This document shows positions 46,845 through 55,860 of a stretch of DNA of 64,000 nt, one piece after another. The stretch is from Bacteroidota bacterium (GTDB lineage: Bacteria; Bacteroidota; Bacteroidia; Flavobacteriales_D; Crocinitomicaceae): positions 310,001-374,000 of the forward strand of contig JACPUU010000002.1 of the NCBI GenBank assembly GCA_016192075.1, written 5' to 3'. The notes below the pieces were generated by a model. It worked only from the letters and a program-made list of their open reading frames with translations, was not told where the DNA came from and searched no databases. Each line of letters begins with the position of its first letter. Position 1 is the first letter of the stretch. Made by a program: the position numbers and the translations under genes.

Positions 46845-47034
46845 TGCTAACGCTTGGCTAAATGTAGTTGCGACTGGCGTTTGATTAAAGGTACTAAATT
46901 GATGTTAACCAACAAGCCACGCAAACAAATTTTTAATTTTTTTGATTAATAATTTTTTGCTTGGTGCTAGCAATTGAAATTTAAACGGAGAGAAATGCAC
47001 CGCCAGTGCAATTACATTTTAGCCTTTGTTAGCA
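46845..47034 (-). other. attC site, leftward (190 bp)
   Basis: Plus-strand cores TGCTAAC at 46845-46851 and GTTAGCA at 47028-47034. GGCTAAATGTAGTTGCGACT pairs with AGTGCAATTACATTTTAGCC. Confidence 0.88.
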
Positions 47035-47038
47035 TTAG

Positions 47039-47467
47039 TTATTCTGCTCTCAGTCGGAATCGAAAAATTCCAGCTGCAGAACTCGAGCCATTACGCTTTT
47101 TAACACTAATTATTAATGTGAAGTCGGACAATTTTTCGCCGAACTGTATAGAAAAAGTCTTGTTTCCGATGTGCGATAGTGAGCATGCCGAACCCGATAA
47201 AGTATATTCATCCTTGTCCCGTCCTTCGATAAATACATTAACATACAATTTCATGTTCTTTTTCAACCCGCTCACATAAGTTACTGAATCTGTAACTTCC
47301 ATTTTAATTTCATCTGGAAGGAAAAATTTTAATGATGCGTTTCCTTTCACAATAGAATAAGGAAGAAGTCCTTTTCCAATTGTGTCCTGTATGACATTGT
47401 TATTTATTTGACTGTGAGTTATTGTTCCGTTCGACACCAGAATAAGGACTGCTATAAGAAACTTCAT
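47039..47467 (-). CDS. Secreted cassette protein, GldM-C-like domain
   Basis: From the ATG at 47467 the protein has 142 residues with a signal peptide (about 1-18). The mature domain reads LKKNMKLYVNVFIEG then SGSACSLSHIGNKTFSIQFG and ends GIFRFRLRAE. This pattern is reminiscent of the C-terminal beta domain of GldM-type proteins, but the match is weak. It starts 25 bases from the attC core. Confidence 0.7.
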   Translation of the reverse strand: MKFLIAVLILVSNGTITHSQINNNVIQDTIGKGLLPYSIVKGNASLKFFLPDEIKMEVTDSVTYVSGLKKNMKLYVNVFIEGRDKDEYTLSGSACSLSHIGNKTFSIQFGEKLSDFTLIISVKKRNGSSSAAGIFRFRLRAE

Positions 47468-47491
47468 GTGCGTGATTTTTTTTACAATTAA

Positions 47492-47684
47492 TGCTAACGG
47501 ACTACGCATAAAAGTAGTAGCGCGATCATTGATTAAATGTACTGAACTTAAAAGTACCCACCAAGCCGGACAAAAACTTTTTTAATAAATTTCTGTGTTT
47601 AAAAAATTTTTGTGCGGCGCACTAACTATGAAAAACAGACCTTGATGTAACCGCCGCGCTATTACTTTTTATGCGATGTTATAA
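47492..47684 (-). other. attC site, leftward (193 bp), long class
   Basis: Plus-strand cores TGCTAAC at 47492-47498 and GTTATAA at 47678-47684. ACGCATAAAAGTAGTAGCGC pairs with GCGCTATTACTTTTTATGCG. Its spacer closely matches that of 45760-45952. Confidence 0.92.
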
Positions 47685-47688
47685 GCAG

Positions 47689-48645
47689 TTATTTGCAATA
47701 CTTATCTATCGCTTTCCGAGCGTCGTTATCACCATATTTTAAAGCAGAATTCCAATCCTCACAGGCTTGGTCAAGTTGTTTCAATTCCTGAAATAGTATA
47801 CCCCTGTTCCAATATGCAGTTGCATTTTCAGGATTCAATTCAATCGCTTTATCATAGTCAATGAATGCGGAATCAATCATGTCTTTTGCAGCGTAAGCCT
47901 GAGCTCTATTTGAATACGATGAGGAATAATCAGGGTCTAAAGAAATTGCATGAGAGGTTGCCTCTATTGATTTTTCGAAGTCTTTCAAGTAGAATAGAGA
48001 AATGCCCTTGTTAAAGTAATAGGACGCTTTATCCGGATTTAAGGAAATGGCCAATTCCAAATCGACAAGCGCACTTTTATATTTACCGGTTTCATTTAGC
48101 GCAATTGCTCTTTCATTTAGCAAGTCGCTGTTTAGACTATCAATTTTTATAGCGTTGGTTAAGTCATTGATTGCCTCTTCAAACCTTCCAAGATTAGAAA
48201 ATAGTCTGCCTCTGTTTTGGAATGCAGCATTATCAGTTTCTTCCAAGGGCAGCGGATCGACTTCTATGGCCTTAGAATAATAATAAATAGCGGAATCATA
48301 GTCTTGAAAATTTGTCTCGTAAATATATGCCAGGTTGTTATAGCTTTTGAAATAGGTTGGCTCAATTTCTACGGCCTTTTTTAGACAGTATATTGCAGAA
48401 TCAATTAACCCTGTTTCATATAGACAACGACTTAATTCATTGTATGCATTATAGTAATTCGGATCTCCTTCAATAGCGGAGTAGAAATGTGACTTTGCTT
48501 CTGCGTAGTTCTCATTTTTTAACTCCTTTTTACCCAATTCGTAATATTCCTCTGGAGTCCTTGAGTCTGTTTCAGATTGCTCAGTCCCTTGACCGTTGCA
48601 AGCGCAGATAAATATAATTAAGAGTACGTTGAATCGTGATTTCAT
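47689..48645 (-). CDS. TPR-repeat cassette lipoprotein
   Basis: A protein of 318 residues with a lipoprotein signal (lipobox FICAC). It has about seven TPR units (YYNAYNELSRCLYE, SYNNLAYIYE, ATAYWNRGILFQEL) and ends in a variant repeat near EDWNSALKYG. TPRs bind proteins; the partner is unknown. It starts 8 bases from the attC core. Confidence 0.85.
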   Translation of the reverse strand: MKSRFNVLLIIFICACNGQGTEQSETDSRTPEEYYELGKKELKNENYAEAKSHFYSAIEGDPNYYNAYNELSRCLYETGLIDSAIYCLKKAVEIEPTYFKSYNNLAYIYETNFQDYDSAIYYYSKAIEVDPLPLEETDNAAFQNRGRLFSNLGRFEEAINDLTNAIKIDSLNSDLLNERAIALNETGKYKSALVDLELAISLNPDKASYYFNKGISLFYLKDFEKSIEATSHAISLDPDYSSSYSNRAQAYAAKDMIDSAFIDYDKAIELNPENATAYWNRGILFQELKQLDQACEDWNSALKYGDNDARKAIDKYCK

Positions 48646-48652
48646 GAATTGC

Positions 48653-48846
48653 TTATAACGGAGACGGGCTAAAATTAGTTGCGCCGCCCTTGATTAAAGA
48701 TAGTAAGTTGATGTTAACCGACAAACCAAGCGAACAAATTTTTTAAGTTGTTCGGATTAATATTTTTTTTGCTTGGTGCACTCTCTATAAAACAAGACCT
48801 TAATTAACCCCCAGCCGGCACAATTAATTTTTAGCCCATGTTAGGG
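48653..48846 (-). other. attC site, leftward (194 bp)
   Basis: Plus-strand cores TTATAAC at 48653-48659 and GTTAGGG at 48840-48846. GGGCTAAAATTAGTTGCGCC pairs with GGCACAATTAATTTTTAGCC. Reverse-complement match to the site at 35412-35604. Confidence 0.88.
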
Positions 48847-48889
48847 TTAGTTTTAAATTCTCTAGCCAACAGATGAATATTGTGACACC

Positions 48890-49246
48890 CTATTTTTGGT
48901 ATAGATAGATTGCATTAGTTGATGGTCCGTCCAACAGAATAATTTCTTCCTCATTCCAAATTTTTATTCTATAGGTTTCGGAGTCTATACCATATGACAT
49001 TGTTATTTGTCCTTCACTTATTTTCCAATATGAATTGATAAATATTTCATTTTCACTTGGAGAGTAGCATCCAGCTAGACCATCAGGTGATATGAATGGA
49101 ATACAATCCATTGTCGAACTTTTTATTGGGTCACTATCAGGAGTTCGAATCTCCTTTAATAACCAGCAGGAATTAATATCGATACTTAAATCATCTTGAA
49201 AGTTGATTGTTCCAATAAACAATATTAAAATAAGTGTCTTTGTCAT
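48890..49246 (-). CDS. Small secreted cassette protein
   Basis: From the ATG at 49246 the protein has 118 residues with a short signal-like N-terminus (TLILILFIGTINFQ). The mature part starts INSCWLLKEI and contains SCW and CYSP words with three cysteines, and beta-rich ILLDGPSTNAIYLYQK at the end. No family recognised. A TTG two codons earlier (49252) is a less likely start. Confidence 0.7.
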   Translation of the reverse strand: MTKTLILILFIGTINFQDDLSIDINSCWLLKEIRTPDSDPIKSSTMDCIPFISPDGLAGCYSPSENEIFINSYWKISEGQITMSYGIDSETYRIKIWNEEEIILLDGPSTNAIYLYQK

Positions 49247-49256
49247 CTTCAATTAA

Positions 49257-49386
49257 CCCTAACGTTTGACAATATGGACAGTAAGGGATTGCGGGCAATT
49301 TCCTATCAGGTTCTACGAAAAGTTGAAGCGTACTACAAACCTTCGCATACCACTGAAACCCTTATTGACTATATTGTGTGTTGGCA
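49257..49386 (-). other. attC site, leftward (130 bp)
   Basis: Plus-strand cores CCCTAAC at 49257-49263 and GTTGGCA at 49380-49386. GACAATATGGACAGTAAGGG pairs with CCCTTATTGACTATATTGT. Confidence 0.82.
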
Positions 49387-49404
49387 ACTGCCTTTTCTAT
49401 TTTT

Positions 49405-50514
49405 TTAATAATAATCAACTCTATCTATTAATTCTTTGCCTCTCCATTTTGTGTTTGGAGCATCTAAATATAAAGAACCATACATTTCATATGTTTCAAT
49501 ATTTAAAGATACGTCTTCAATAAAAAACTTTCTATAAAAATCCAAGACAAGAGGTAAATTTTCTCGCCAATATTTATAATCAAAATCTGAATGTGTTTCT
49601 ACATTATCCAATAGATTAAAATACCTATCTCTTGCTGGTGGATGCGATTGGAATCCTATAGGTGGAAATATTGAATCGTGAACTCCTTCATAAATATCAA
49701 GACAAGCAAACCATAGAAGAGCTCCTTCTAAAACCAACATTTTTTCTTGAAGAGAATAGAGTGGTAAATTAAGAGATGCTATATCAGCTTCAAGTTCTTG
49801 CTTTTGGGAAGTATTATATACGTCAAGTGGTTTATAATCAGATTGTGAATTAAAAACAGCCTTGAAAATAAATTGTTTTGATGTATTTGTATCTGACAAA
49901 TGTTCAAGTAAATAATGGGAATATTCATGACCAGCAATAAATTGCATCTGAAAGGGCACTGTATGATGCATTTTTTGCTGAATTTTCTTCGGAATAATAC
50001 CCCTTGGGTCCATTAGAAAATCCAGTGATTCTGTTTGGAGCATAACTCTTAATGCTATTCTTATGGCATTTAATTGTACATGTCTGGGTACTTTATTTCC
50101 AAAATCTAACAAACCAAGATTCATAAACTCAAAAAAGTAGTTTAGCGAATCACTTAGAGTTGAAATAATTCCATAATCAGTTTTGAAAATGAGTCCATTC
50201 GGTTCATTAGCAAAAATGTTCCCATAGGTTACTTTTTTACATTTATTCATCAAGTCATCAGGAAGTCTATTTTTGAAATGAATATAGTGATAACCACAAA
50301 ATGAATCCTCTAGTGACCAATTCCCTTGTTTTGCAAGAGCTTTATTTCTATAAACCCGAAATAATCGCATATGGTCTACAATCGTATCAGCCCTTAATTT
50401 TAATAAATGGTCTTTTGCATTTTGAACATTGAATATTCTATCAATCTCTTTTTCATTGCAGATTGGTCTATAAAAATCTTTTTGTAGTTCAATTGGTGGA
50501 ATATCCATATTCAA
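49405..50514 (-). CDS. Cassette protein with HExxH metallopeptidase-like motif
   Basis: A protein of 369 residues, soluble. GHEYSHYLLEHL places an HExxH motif at 196-200, followed by an acidic EADIASLNL stretch that could supply a third zinc ligand, as in M48-like or related peptidases. No transmembrane helix was seen, unlike true M48 proteases. Activity is plausible but unproven. It is the largest gene in the leftward block. Confidence 0.78.
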   Translation of the reverse strand: MNMDIPPIELQKDFYRPICNEKEIDRIFNVQNAKDHLLKLRADTIVDHMRLFRVYRNKALAKQGNWSLEDSFCGYHYIHFKNRLPDDLMNKCKKVTYGNIFANEPNGLIFKTDYGIISTLSDSLNYFFEFMNLGLLDFGNKVPRHVQLNAIRIALRVMLQTESLDFLMDPRGIIPKKIQQKMHHTVPFQMQFIAGHEYSHYLLEHLSDTNTSKQFIFKAVFNSQSDYKPLDVYNTSQKQELEADIASLNLPLYSLQEKMLVLEGALLWFACLDIYEGVHDSIFPPIGFQSHPPARDRYFNLLDNVETHSDFDYKYWRENLPLVLDFYRKFFIEDVSLNIETYEMYGSLYLDAPNTKWRGKELIDRVDYY

Positions 50515-50555
50515 TTTAGTTATATTTTAGCTGAAATGACGTCTTTTAAGGTTGT

Positions 50556-50687
50556 TGCCAACGGTCGAGGGTACACGCTGTAGGGGAAAACGAAGCACGC
50601 ACTTATCCCCCGTTACAAAACTTGCCACGAGAACAGCGTGAAACGCCCGCTACACAACCCCTATAGCGCTGTTACCCTTTGTTATGG
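50556..50687 (-). other. attC site, leftward (132 bp)
   Basis: Plus-strand cores TGCCAAC at 50556-50562 and GTTATGG at 50681-50687. GGGTACACGCTGTAGGGG pairs with CCCCTATAGCGCTGTTACCC. The next gene's stop codon lies in its right core. Confidence 0.85.
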
Positions 50688-51182
50688 GCAGTTTTTTCCT
50701 TTCTTGATTATGTTTCCTTCGTTGTCATAAATGGTTGTATAGTCGTCATTGTAAGTCCGACTGGTCACGCCAAGTTTGTCAAGCAGCGCATTTGCTTTTA
50801 GTCTTGTCGTAACCCAAATTTCGTGATTGTCGATAAATTCCCAGTCCCAAATTTCAGTTGGGATATCGTCAGTCAATTTTTTAAATACTAACAATTCGGC
50901 CTTAAATGAATTGTCAATTAATCCATTTCGGAATATAGTGTCAAAACAAACTGGTGTAAACGCATAGTCAATTTCTGCTTCAAGTTCGGTCATTGGATTA
51001 AAAACAGGTCCGGCAAGCTTCTCCAATTCTTTTGATGTCAGTGAAAATAGAATTATTGAGTTTATCAAGTTTGTATAATAAAAGTCAACCTGCTTGTCAT
51101 ATTCAATATGCTCTTTGTCGACTGTTGATTTGTCTGTCGATGTAGGTTTAATTCCAAATATTGATTTCAAGTTTATCTTCAT
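50682..51182 (-). CDS. Cassette protein of unknown function
   Basis: A protein of 166 residues, soluble and acidic. It opens MKINLKSIFGIKPTST and has WDWEFIDNHEIWVTTRLKAN and a C-terminal YDNEGNIIKKGK phrase. No family recognised. It is the first cassette next to glmM and starts 23 bases after the final GTTATGG core (minus strand). Confidence 0.75.
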   Translation of the reverse strand: MKINLKSIFGIKPTSTDKSTVDKEHIEYDKQVDFYYTNLINSIILFSLTSKELEKLAGPVFNPMTELEAEIDYAFTPVCFDTIFRNGLIDNSFKAELLVFKKLTDDIPTEIWDWEFIDNHEIWVTTRLKANALLDKLGVTSRTYNDDYTTIYDNEGNIIKKGKNCP

Positions 51183-51204
51183 TATTGTCGGTCGTCAAAA
51201 TTGC

Positions 51205-51211
51205 CCATAAC
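51205..51211 (-). other. Terminal core half-site of the array
   Basis: CCATAAC on the plus strand is GTTATGG on the minus strand, the same core as the attC at 50681. It bounds the first leftward cassette. No left arm is found beyond it; instead a short hairpin CCCCATATTGGGG (51246-51258) and then glmM follow. This is where an attI site would be expected, but no integrase is present. Confidence 0.65.
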
Positions 51212-51345
51212 TACTTTATACCCCCACCTTTTCCACACTTATTCACCCCATATTGGGGAATAACCACAAGTTTGTCGGGTTTTATTTTTTATCCTTCAAA
51301 GCTTTGCATGCCGCAACCATTTCAGTACCCCAATCCCAAAAAGAA

Positions 51346-52734
51346 CTAAGCCAACTCCCTGATCTTGTCCATTATTTTAGCTGCCACGGCATTTGCTTTT
51401 TCTTCGGTAGCAGATTCAGAATAAATGCGGATAATAGGTTCGGTATTACTCTTGCGCAGGTGCGCCCATTCAGAACCAAAGTAGATTTTTACACCGTCGG
51501 TTTTGTCGACTTCAAAACTGGCATATTCGTTGGCAACGGCATCTAAAATGGCATCGACATTCATACCCGGTTCCAGTTCAATTTTGTTTTTAGAGATGAA
51601 ATAGTTCGGGTATTGCGCGCGTAATTCTGAAACCGGTAACTGCGCTTTGGCCAGTTGTGATAAAAAGAGTGCAATACCCACCAGTGCATCACGGCCGTAA
51701 TGCAGTTCGGGGTAAATGACACCGCCGTTTCCTTCACCGCCAATGACCGCATTGGTTTCTTTCATTTTGGTCACCACATTTACTTCACCTACGGCTGCGG
51801 CATTGTACTTACAGCCGTTGTGTTTTTCAGTGATCTCACGCAGTGAAATGGTAGATGATAAATTGGAAACAGTATTGCCCGGTGTGTGTTGCAATACATA
51901 GTCGGCAATAGCCACCAGTGTATATTCTTCACCAAACAGGGTTCCGTCTTCGCATACAAATGCCAGGCGGTCCACATCCGGGTCCACAACAATTCCCAAA
52001 TCGGCCTGGGTTTCTTTTACCTTTTCAATAATGGCTGTTAAATGTTCCGGCAGCGGTTCGGGGTTATGTGGAAAATTTCCGGTTGGTTCGCAATATAATT
52101 CAACCACTTCGTGAACACCTAAGGCATGTAACAGGGCCGGAACAAAAATTCCGCCGGTGGAATTAACACCGTCCACCACAATTTTGAAATTAGAGCGGCG
52201 GATCAGTTCACGGTTCACCAGTTTCAGGTTGAGTATGGCCTGAATGTGTTTCTGAATGTAGGTTTCAATTTCGCTGACAGTACCCAGGTTGTCCACATCG
52301 GCAAAATCAAATTCTTCTTTTTCGGCAATGTCCAGCACTTCTTTTCCATCTTTGTCTGAAATAAATTCGCCGCGTTCATTTAATAATTTCAGCGCGTTCC
52401 ATTGTTTGGGATTGTGGCTGGCCGTAATAATAATTCCGCCCTGTGCTTTTTCAAAAGGCACTGCCACTTCAACCGTTGGGGTGGTTGAAAAATCAAGATC
52501 CACCACATCAATTCCGAGTCCCTGAAGTGTAAAAATAACCAGGTCTGAGATCATTTTTCCTGAAATGCGTGCATCACGCCCCAGGATAACTTTTACGCGC
52601 TGATTTTTGAACCGCAGTTTAAGCCAGGTTCCATAAGCAGCAGCAAATTTTACGGTATCAACAGGGGTAAGGGCTTCACCCACTTTTCCGCCAATCGTTC
52701 CGCGGATTCCGGAAATTGATTTTATAAGTGTCAC
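51346..52734 (-). CDS. glmM: Phosphoglucosamine mutase-type phosphohexomutase
   Basis: A protein of 462 residues. Motifs: SGIRGTIG near the N-terminus, the phosphoserine loop TASHNPKQWNALK near 98-103, the metal loop DPDVDR near 250 and the sugar-binding GEGNGGVI. The enzyme converts glucosamine-6-phosphate to glucosamine-1-phosphate on the way to UDP-GlcNAc. A phosphomannomutase role is a possible alternative because families overlap. It lies immediately outside the cassette array. Confidence 0.88.
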   Translation of the reverse strand: MTLIKSISGIRGTIGGKVGEALTPVDTVKFAAAYGTWLKLRFKNQRVKVILGRDARISGKMISDLVIFTLQGLGIDVVDLDFSTTPTVEVAVPFEKAQGGIIITASHNPKQWNALKLLNERGEFISDKDGKEVLDIAEKEEFDFADVDNLGTVSEIETYIQKHIQAILNLKLVNRELIRRSNFKIVVDGVNSTGGIFVPALLHALGVHEVVELYCEPTGNFPHNPEPLPEHLTAIIEKVKETQADLGIVVDPDVDRLAFVCEDGTLFGEEYTLVAIADYVLQHTPGNTVSNLSSTISLREITEKHNGCKYNAAAVGEVNVVTKMKETNAVIGGEGNGGVIYPELHYGRDALVGIALFLSQLAKAQLPVSELRAQYPNYFISKNKIELEPGMNVDAILDAVANEYASFEVDKTDGVKIYFGSEWAHLRKSNTEPIIRIYSESATEEKANAVAAKIMDKIRELA

Positions 52735-53336
52735 AATGTTCTTTTTTAGTGCAGTTTTCAGGAGTATACCGGATTAGCCGGTACCGCCAAAAGATGAACA
52801 AATATAGTCTTTTATGCCTGTTCAGGATATCAGGTAAGGCATGATTTCTGTTAGAAACTGTTAGGATTTTTTTAAACCTTCAAAAGAAGAGGTCTATTCT
52901 CCCGCAGATCGCGAGATGTCGCGACGCGGATTAAATGCGCAGAATACGCAGATTACTGTTACGACCAAACCAAATCTGCGCCTTATCTGGCGCCTACGCT
53001 AAAGCTTCAGCGTAAGCGTTGCGGAAAAATCTGTGCGATCTGTGGGAAGTCAAAAGGATGGACACCGTAAAAGTTGATTATAGTACTACTTCTCGAAATA
53101 AAATTTCCTGACAGTTACATAGAAACTCCCTTGATTTGCCGAAGCTACACGCTTTCGCATAGCTTCAGCCTTGTAAAAAGCAAAGGCGGGTGTTAAAAAA
53201 GAATTTCGGCAGGCTTGGATATTAAATAATATTCGTAATATTGCACCGTATTCAAGCGTCGGGATACTCATTCCGGCAAATTAATCACCAACAGTTTACG
53301 TTTATCCAACACCTTACACTTATCCAATTTTAATTT
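52735..53336. other. Intergenic region with dispersed repeat words and rho promoter
   Basis: About 52890-53050 carries the GCAGATTAC/AATCTGCGCC/TCTGTGCGATCTGTGG words seen at 11.6 and 24 kb. A small hairpin TACCGGATTAGCCGGTA lies near 52766. The rho promoter is at 53216-53244. No gene called. Confidence 0.6.
53216..53244 (+). promoter_or_regulatory. Likely rho promoter
   Basis: TTG at 53216-53218, an 18-base spacer, then TAATATTG at 53237-53244 (one mismatch to TAnnTTTG). The leader would be about 85 bases. Confidence 0.4.
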
Positions 53337-55160
53337 ATGACTGATTTTTCTGAGTTAAACTCGAAGAAATTACCCGAGTTACGTGCTATTGCCGATACTT
53401 TAGGTATTACCGGAACGGATTCAATGAAAAAAAATGAACTGATTTCGGCGATCACCGGCGGAGCGTCAACTGCACCAAAGGCCGCTGCTGAAGAGTCGGT
53501 TGAAAATAAACCAAAACGCAAACGGCTTCCGGCTGAAGCAGTCGTGAAAGAAACAGCTCCGAAAGAGTCGGCACAGAAAGAAGTTACTGCAGCATCTGAT
53601 CTTTTTGGCAACCCCACGGAAGAAAAATCTGAAAAGCCGGTTCACATTCAGAAATCAAATGATCAGAAACCGCGTGAGGAACGTCCGAAAAGAACATTTG
53701 AAGAGCGCCCTAAAAAAACATTTCAGAAAGAACATAAACCCCGTCCAACTGACGGACAGTCAAAAGCACCCGTTGATCTTGGCGCCGATTTTCAAGCCGA
53801 TGATAACGATGACAACATTGATCCGGTAATACCGGCAGAAACCGACGATATGCCGGTTGCTGCATCTGAAGAACTTTCACAGGAAAGACCGGTTGAACAG
53901 CCCCGTTCAGAAGAGGCTGCTGCGGGAGATCAAAACGGATCAAACGGCAAACAGCAACACCAGCATCAGCACCCGAAACCACAACATCAGCACCAGCATC
54001 AGCATAAAAAACAGTCGCAGGAAGATTTTTACGGCTACAATTTTGACGGCCTGGTAGTGAGTGAAGGTTGTTTGGATCTGATGCAGGACGGATATGGATT
54101 TTTGCGTTCGTCGGATTACAATTACCTGGCTTCGCCGGATGACGTTTATGTATCTCAGAGCCAGGTAAAGTTATTTGGACTGAAACGCGGTGATACCGTT
54201 CGTGGTGCAATCCGCCCTCCTAAAGAAGGAGAAAAATATTTTCCGCTGATTCGTGTTGACAGCGTTAACGGGCGTGAGCCAAGTTATGTACGTGACCGCG
54301 TTCCGTTTGAATACCTGACACCGTTATTCCCGAACGAAAAATTCAAAATTACCGGTCATAAAAATGAATCTATTTCTACCCGTGTGATGGATTTGTTTGC
54401 ACCTATTGGCAAAGGTCAGCGTGGTATGATTGTGGCGCAGCCAAAAACCGGTAAAACAGTTTTACTGAAAGATGTGGCCAATGCCATTGCAGCGAATCAC
54501 CCTGAAGTATACCTGATTGTATTGCTGATTGATGAAAGACCGGAAGAGGTAACAGACATGGCCCGGTCAGTAAATGCAGAGGTGGTTGCTTCTACGTTTG
54601 ATGAACCGGCAGAAAAACACGTAAAGCTGGCCAATATTGTACTTGAAAAAGCAAAACGTCTGGTAGAGTGCGGACACGATGTGGTTATTCTGCTTGATTC
54701 CATTACCCGTCTGGCACGGGCTTACAATACCGTTCAGCCGGCTTCGGGAAAAGTATTATCCGGCGGGGTGGATGCCAATGCCCTTCACAAACCAAAACGA
54801 TTCTTTGGAGCAGCCCGTAAAATTGAAAATGGCGGATCGCTGACCATTCTTGCAACAGCACTTACTGACACCGGTTCCAAAATGGATGAGGTTATTTTTG
54901 AAGAGTTCAAAGGTACCGGTAACATGGAGCTTCAGCTTGACCGTAAAATTTCAAACCGTCGTATTTATCCGGCTATTGATATTCTTGCATCGGGCACGCG
55001 CCGTGAAGATTTGCTCATGTCCAAAGATGCCCTGCAGCGTATCTGGATTCTGAGAAAATACCTGGCCGATATGAATCCGGTTGAAGCCATGGAGTTCATT
55101 AAAGAACGCATGGAACGCACGCTTTCAAACGAAGAGTTTTTGATTTCAATGAACGATTAA
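53337..55160 (+). CDS. rho: Transcription termination factor Rho
   Basis: A protein of 607 residues, longer than the about 420 of E. coli Rho. An N-terminal Rho_N helix domain (about 3-43) is followed by a disordered Pro/Glu/Lys-rich and His/Gln-rich insert (about 45-228; repeated HQHQH words), the RNA-binding fold ([14 protein letters not shown]), Walker [12 protein letters not shown] near 365-375 and Walker [17 protein letters not shown] near 446. Large insertions are known in Rho of Bacteroidota. The hexamer releases RNA from polymerase. Confidence 0.97.
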   Translation: MTDFSELNSKKLPELRAIADTLGITGTDSMKKNELISAITGGASTAPKAAAEESVENKPKRKRLPAEAVVKETAPKESAQKEVTAASDLFGNPTEEKSEKPVHIQKSNDQKPREERPKRTFEERPKKTFQKEHKPRPTDGQSKAPVDLGADFQADDNDDNIDPVIPAETDDMPVAASEELSQERPVEQPRSEEAAAGDQNGSNGKQQHQHQHPKPQHQHQHQHKKQSQEDFYGYNFDGLVVSEGCLDLMQDGYGFLRSSDYNYLASPDDVYVSQSQVKLFGLKRGDTVRGAIRPPKEGEKYFPLIRVDSVNGREPSYVRDRVPFEYLTPLFPNEKFKITGHKNESISTRVMDLFAPIGKGQRGMIVAQPKTGKTVLLKDVANAIAANHPEVYLIVLLIDERPEEVTDMARSVNAEVVASTFDEPAEKHVKLANIVLEKAKRLVECGHDVVILLDSITRLARAYNTVQPASGKVLSGGVDANALHKPKRFFGAARKIENGGSLTILATALTDTGSKMDEVIFEEFKGTGNMELQLDRKISNRRIYPAIDILASGTRREDLLMSKDALQRIWILRKYLADMNPVEAMEFIKERMERTLSNEEFLISMND

Positions 55161-55229
55161 GAACGGCGTTGGTGAAGAGAGACAGCGGTTTGGTGTAATG
55201 AATAAATCCCTTTAATTAAAACAAGAGTT

Positions 55230-55703
55230 ATGGAAAATTCAACAGTCGAATATGCCGGATTCTGGAAGCGTTTTGCTGCAATAACCATTGATGGTGTTAT
55301 TATCCTGTTCATCACCGCAGGTTTCAAATGGGTGTTTATGGATGAAATAATTTCACAGGGCCAGGATGACTATCTCTATGGTTATTCTGATTCATCCGGC
55401 CAGCTATTCTATCAAAAACTTGCTGATTATGCCTGGTCTTTTTACATGCTGATAATTCAGTGGTGCTATTTTGCAGGTATGGAAAGTTCACCGCTCAGAG
55501 CTACAATTGGAAAATTAGCCGTTGGTATTTACGTAACCGGTGAAAACGGGGAGCGCATCAATTTTGCAAAAGCCACCGGCAGACATTTTGGAAAAATTAT
55601 TTCCGGACTCATCATTGGTATCGGCTATATCATGGCTGCGTTTAATGAGAAGAAACAAGCGCTGCATGATACCATGAGCGGTTGCCTGGTCATGAGTAAG
55701 TAG
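55230..55703 (+). CDS. RDD-family membrane protein
   Basis: A protein of 157 residues with the opening YAGFWKRFAAITIDGVII, which carries the Arg and Asp pattern of RDD proteins. Three hydrophobic helices lie at about 12-35, 70-90 and 122-140, and the end has KQALHDTMSGCLVM. RDD proteins are small inner-membrane proteins, some linked to ion or transport functions; role unknown here. Confidence 0.85.
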   Translation: MENSTVEYAGFWKRFAAITIDGVIILFITAGFKWVFMDEIISQGQDDYLYGYSDSSGQLFYQKLADYAWSFYMLIIQWCYFAGMESSPLRATIGKLAVGIYVTGENGERINFAKATGRHFGKIISGLIIGIGYIMAAFNEKKQALHDTMSGCLVMSK

Positions 55704-55730
55704 TTTTTAGATCAAAAAAAAATGGATTAG

Positions 55731-55760
55731 AACCGCTTCCTGCAAAGGGGCGGTTTTTTT
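55731..55760 (+). terminator. Rho-independent terminator
   Basis: AACCGC pairs with GCGGTT around a loop with CC/GG partial pairs, followed by seven T. It ends the RDD transcript. Confidence 0.75.
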
Positions 55761-55860
55761 GTTGGGGTAGCAGGTCGATCCCATAAATCAAACCCCTGTC
55801 CGAAAAATACAAGTTTATCCAATAAATTCTTCAGACCTTTGCGTCAGAATCAATCCATCC

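Larger units (their letters stand above)
32402..51211. mobile_element. Integron-type gene cassette array without integrase (CALIN-like)
   Basis: About 20 mostly small genes are each bounded by imperfect palindromes with attC features: an RYYYAAC-type core, inner complementary arms, a long AT-rich spacer, complementary arms and a GTTRRRY-type core. Sixteen fairly complete sites and several half-sites were found. No tyrosine integrase, attI-adjacent promoter or other recombinase is visible in the window. Left of about 44.6 kb the sites read rightward and right of 44.85 kb they read leftward. The array ends against glmM. Sequence identity of sites and gene content are described separately. Confidence 0.85.

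Noticed and set aside
49138-49155. T-arm-like AGGAGTTCGAATCTCCT suggesting a tRNA
   Set aside because: No acceptor, D or anticodon arm fits nearby and it lies inside a good protein frame (48890-49246).
32402-51211. Group II intron or IS element as the origin of the palindromes
   Set aside because: No reverse transcriptase or transposase frame is present; the paired cores and cassette spacing fit attC better.
53086-53271. Leftward 61-codon frame upstream of rho
   Set aside because: It overlaps the likely rho promoter and has no known domain.
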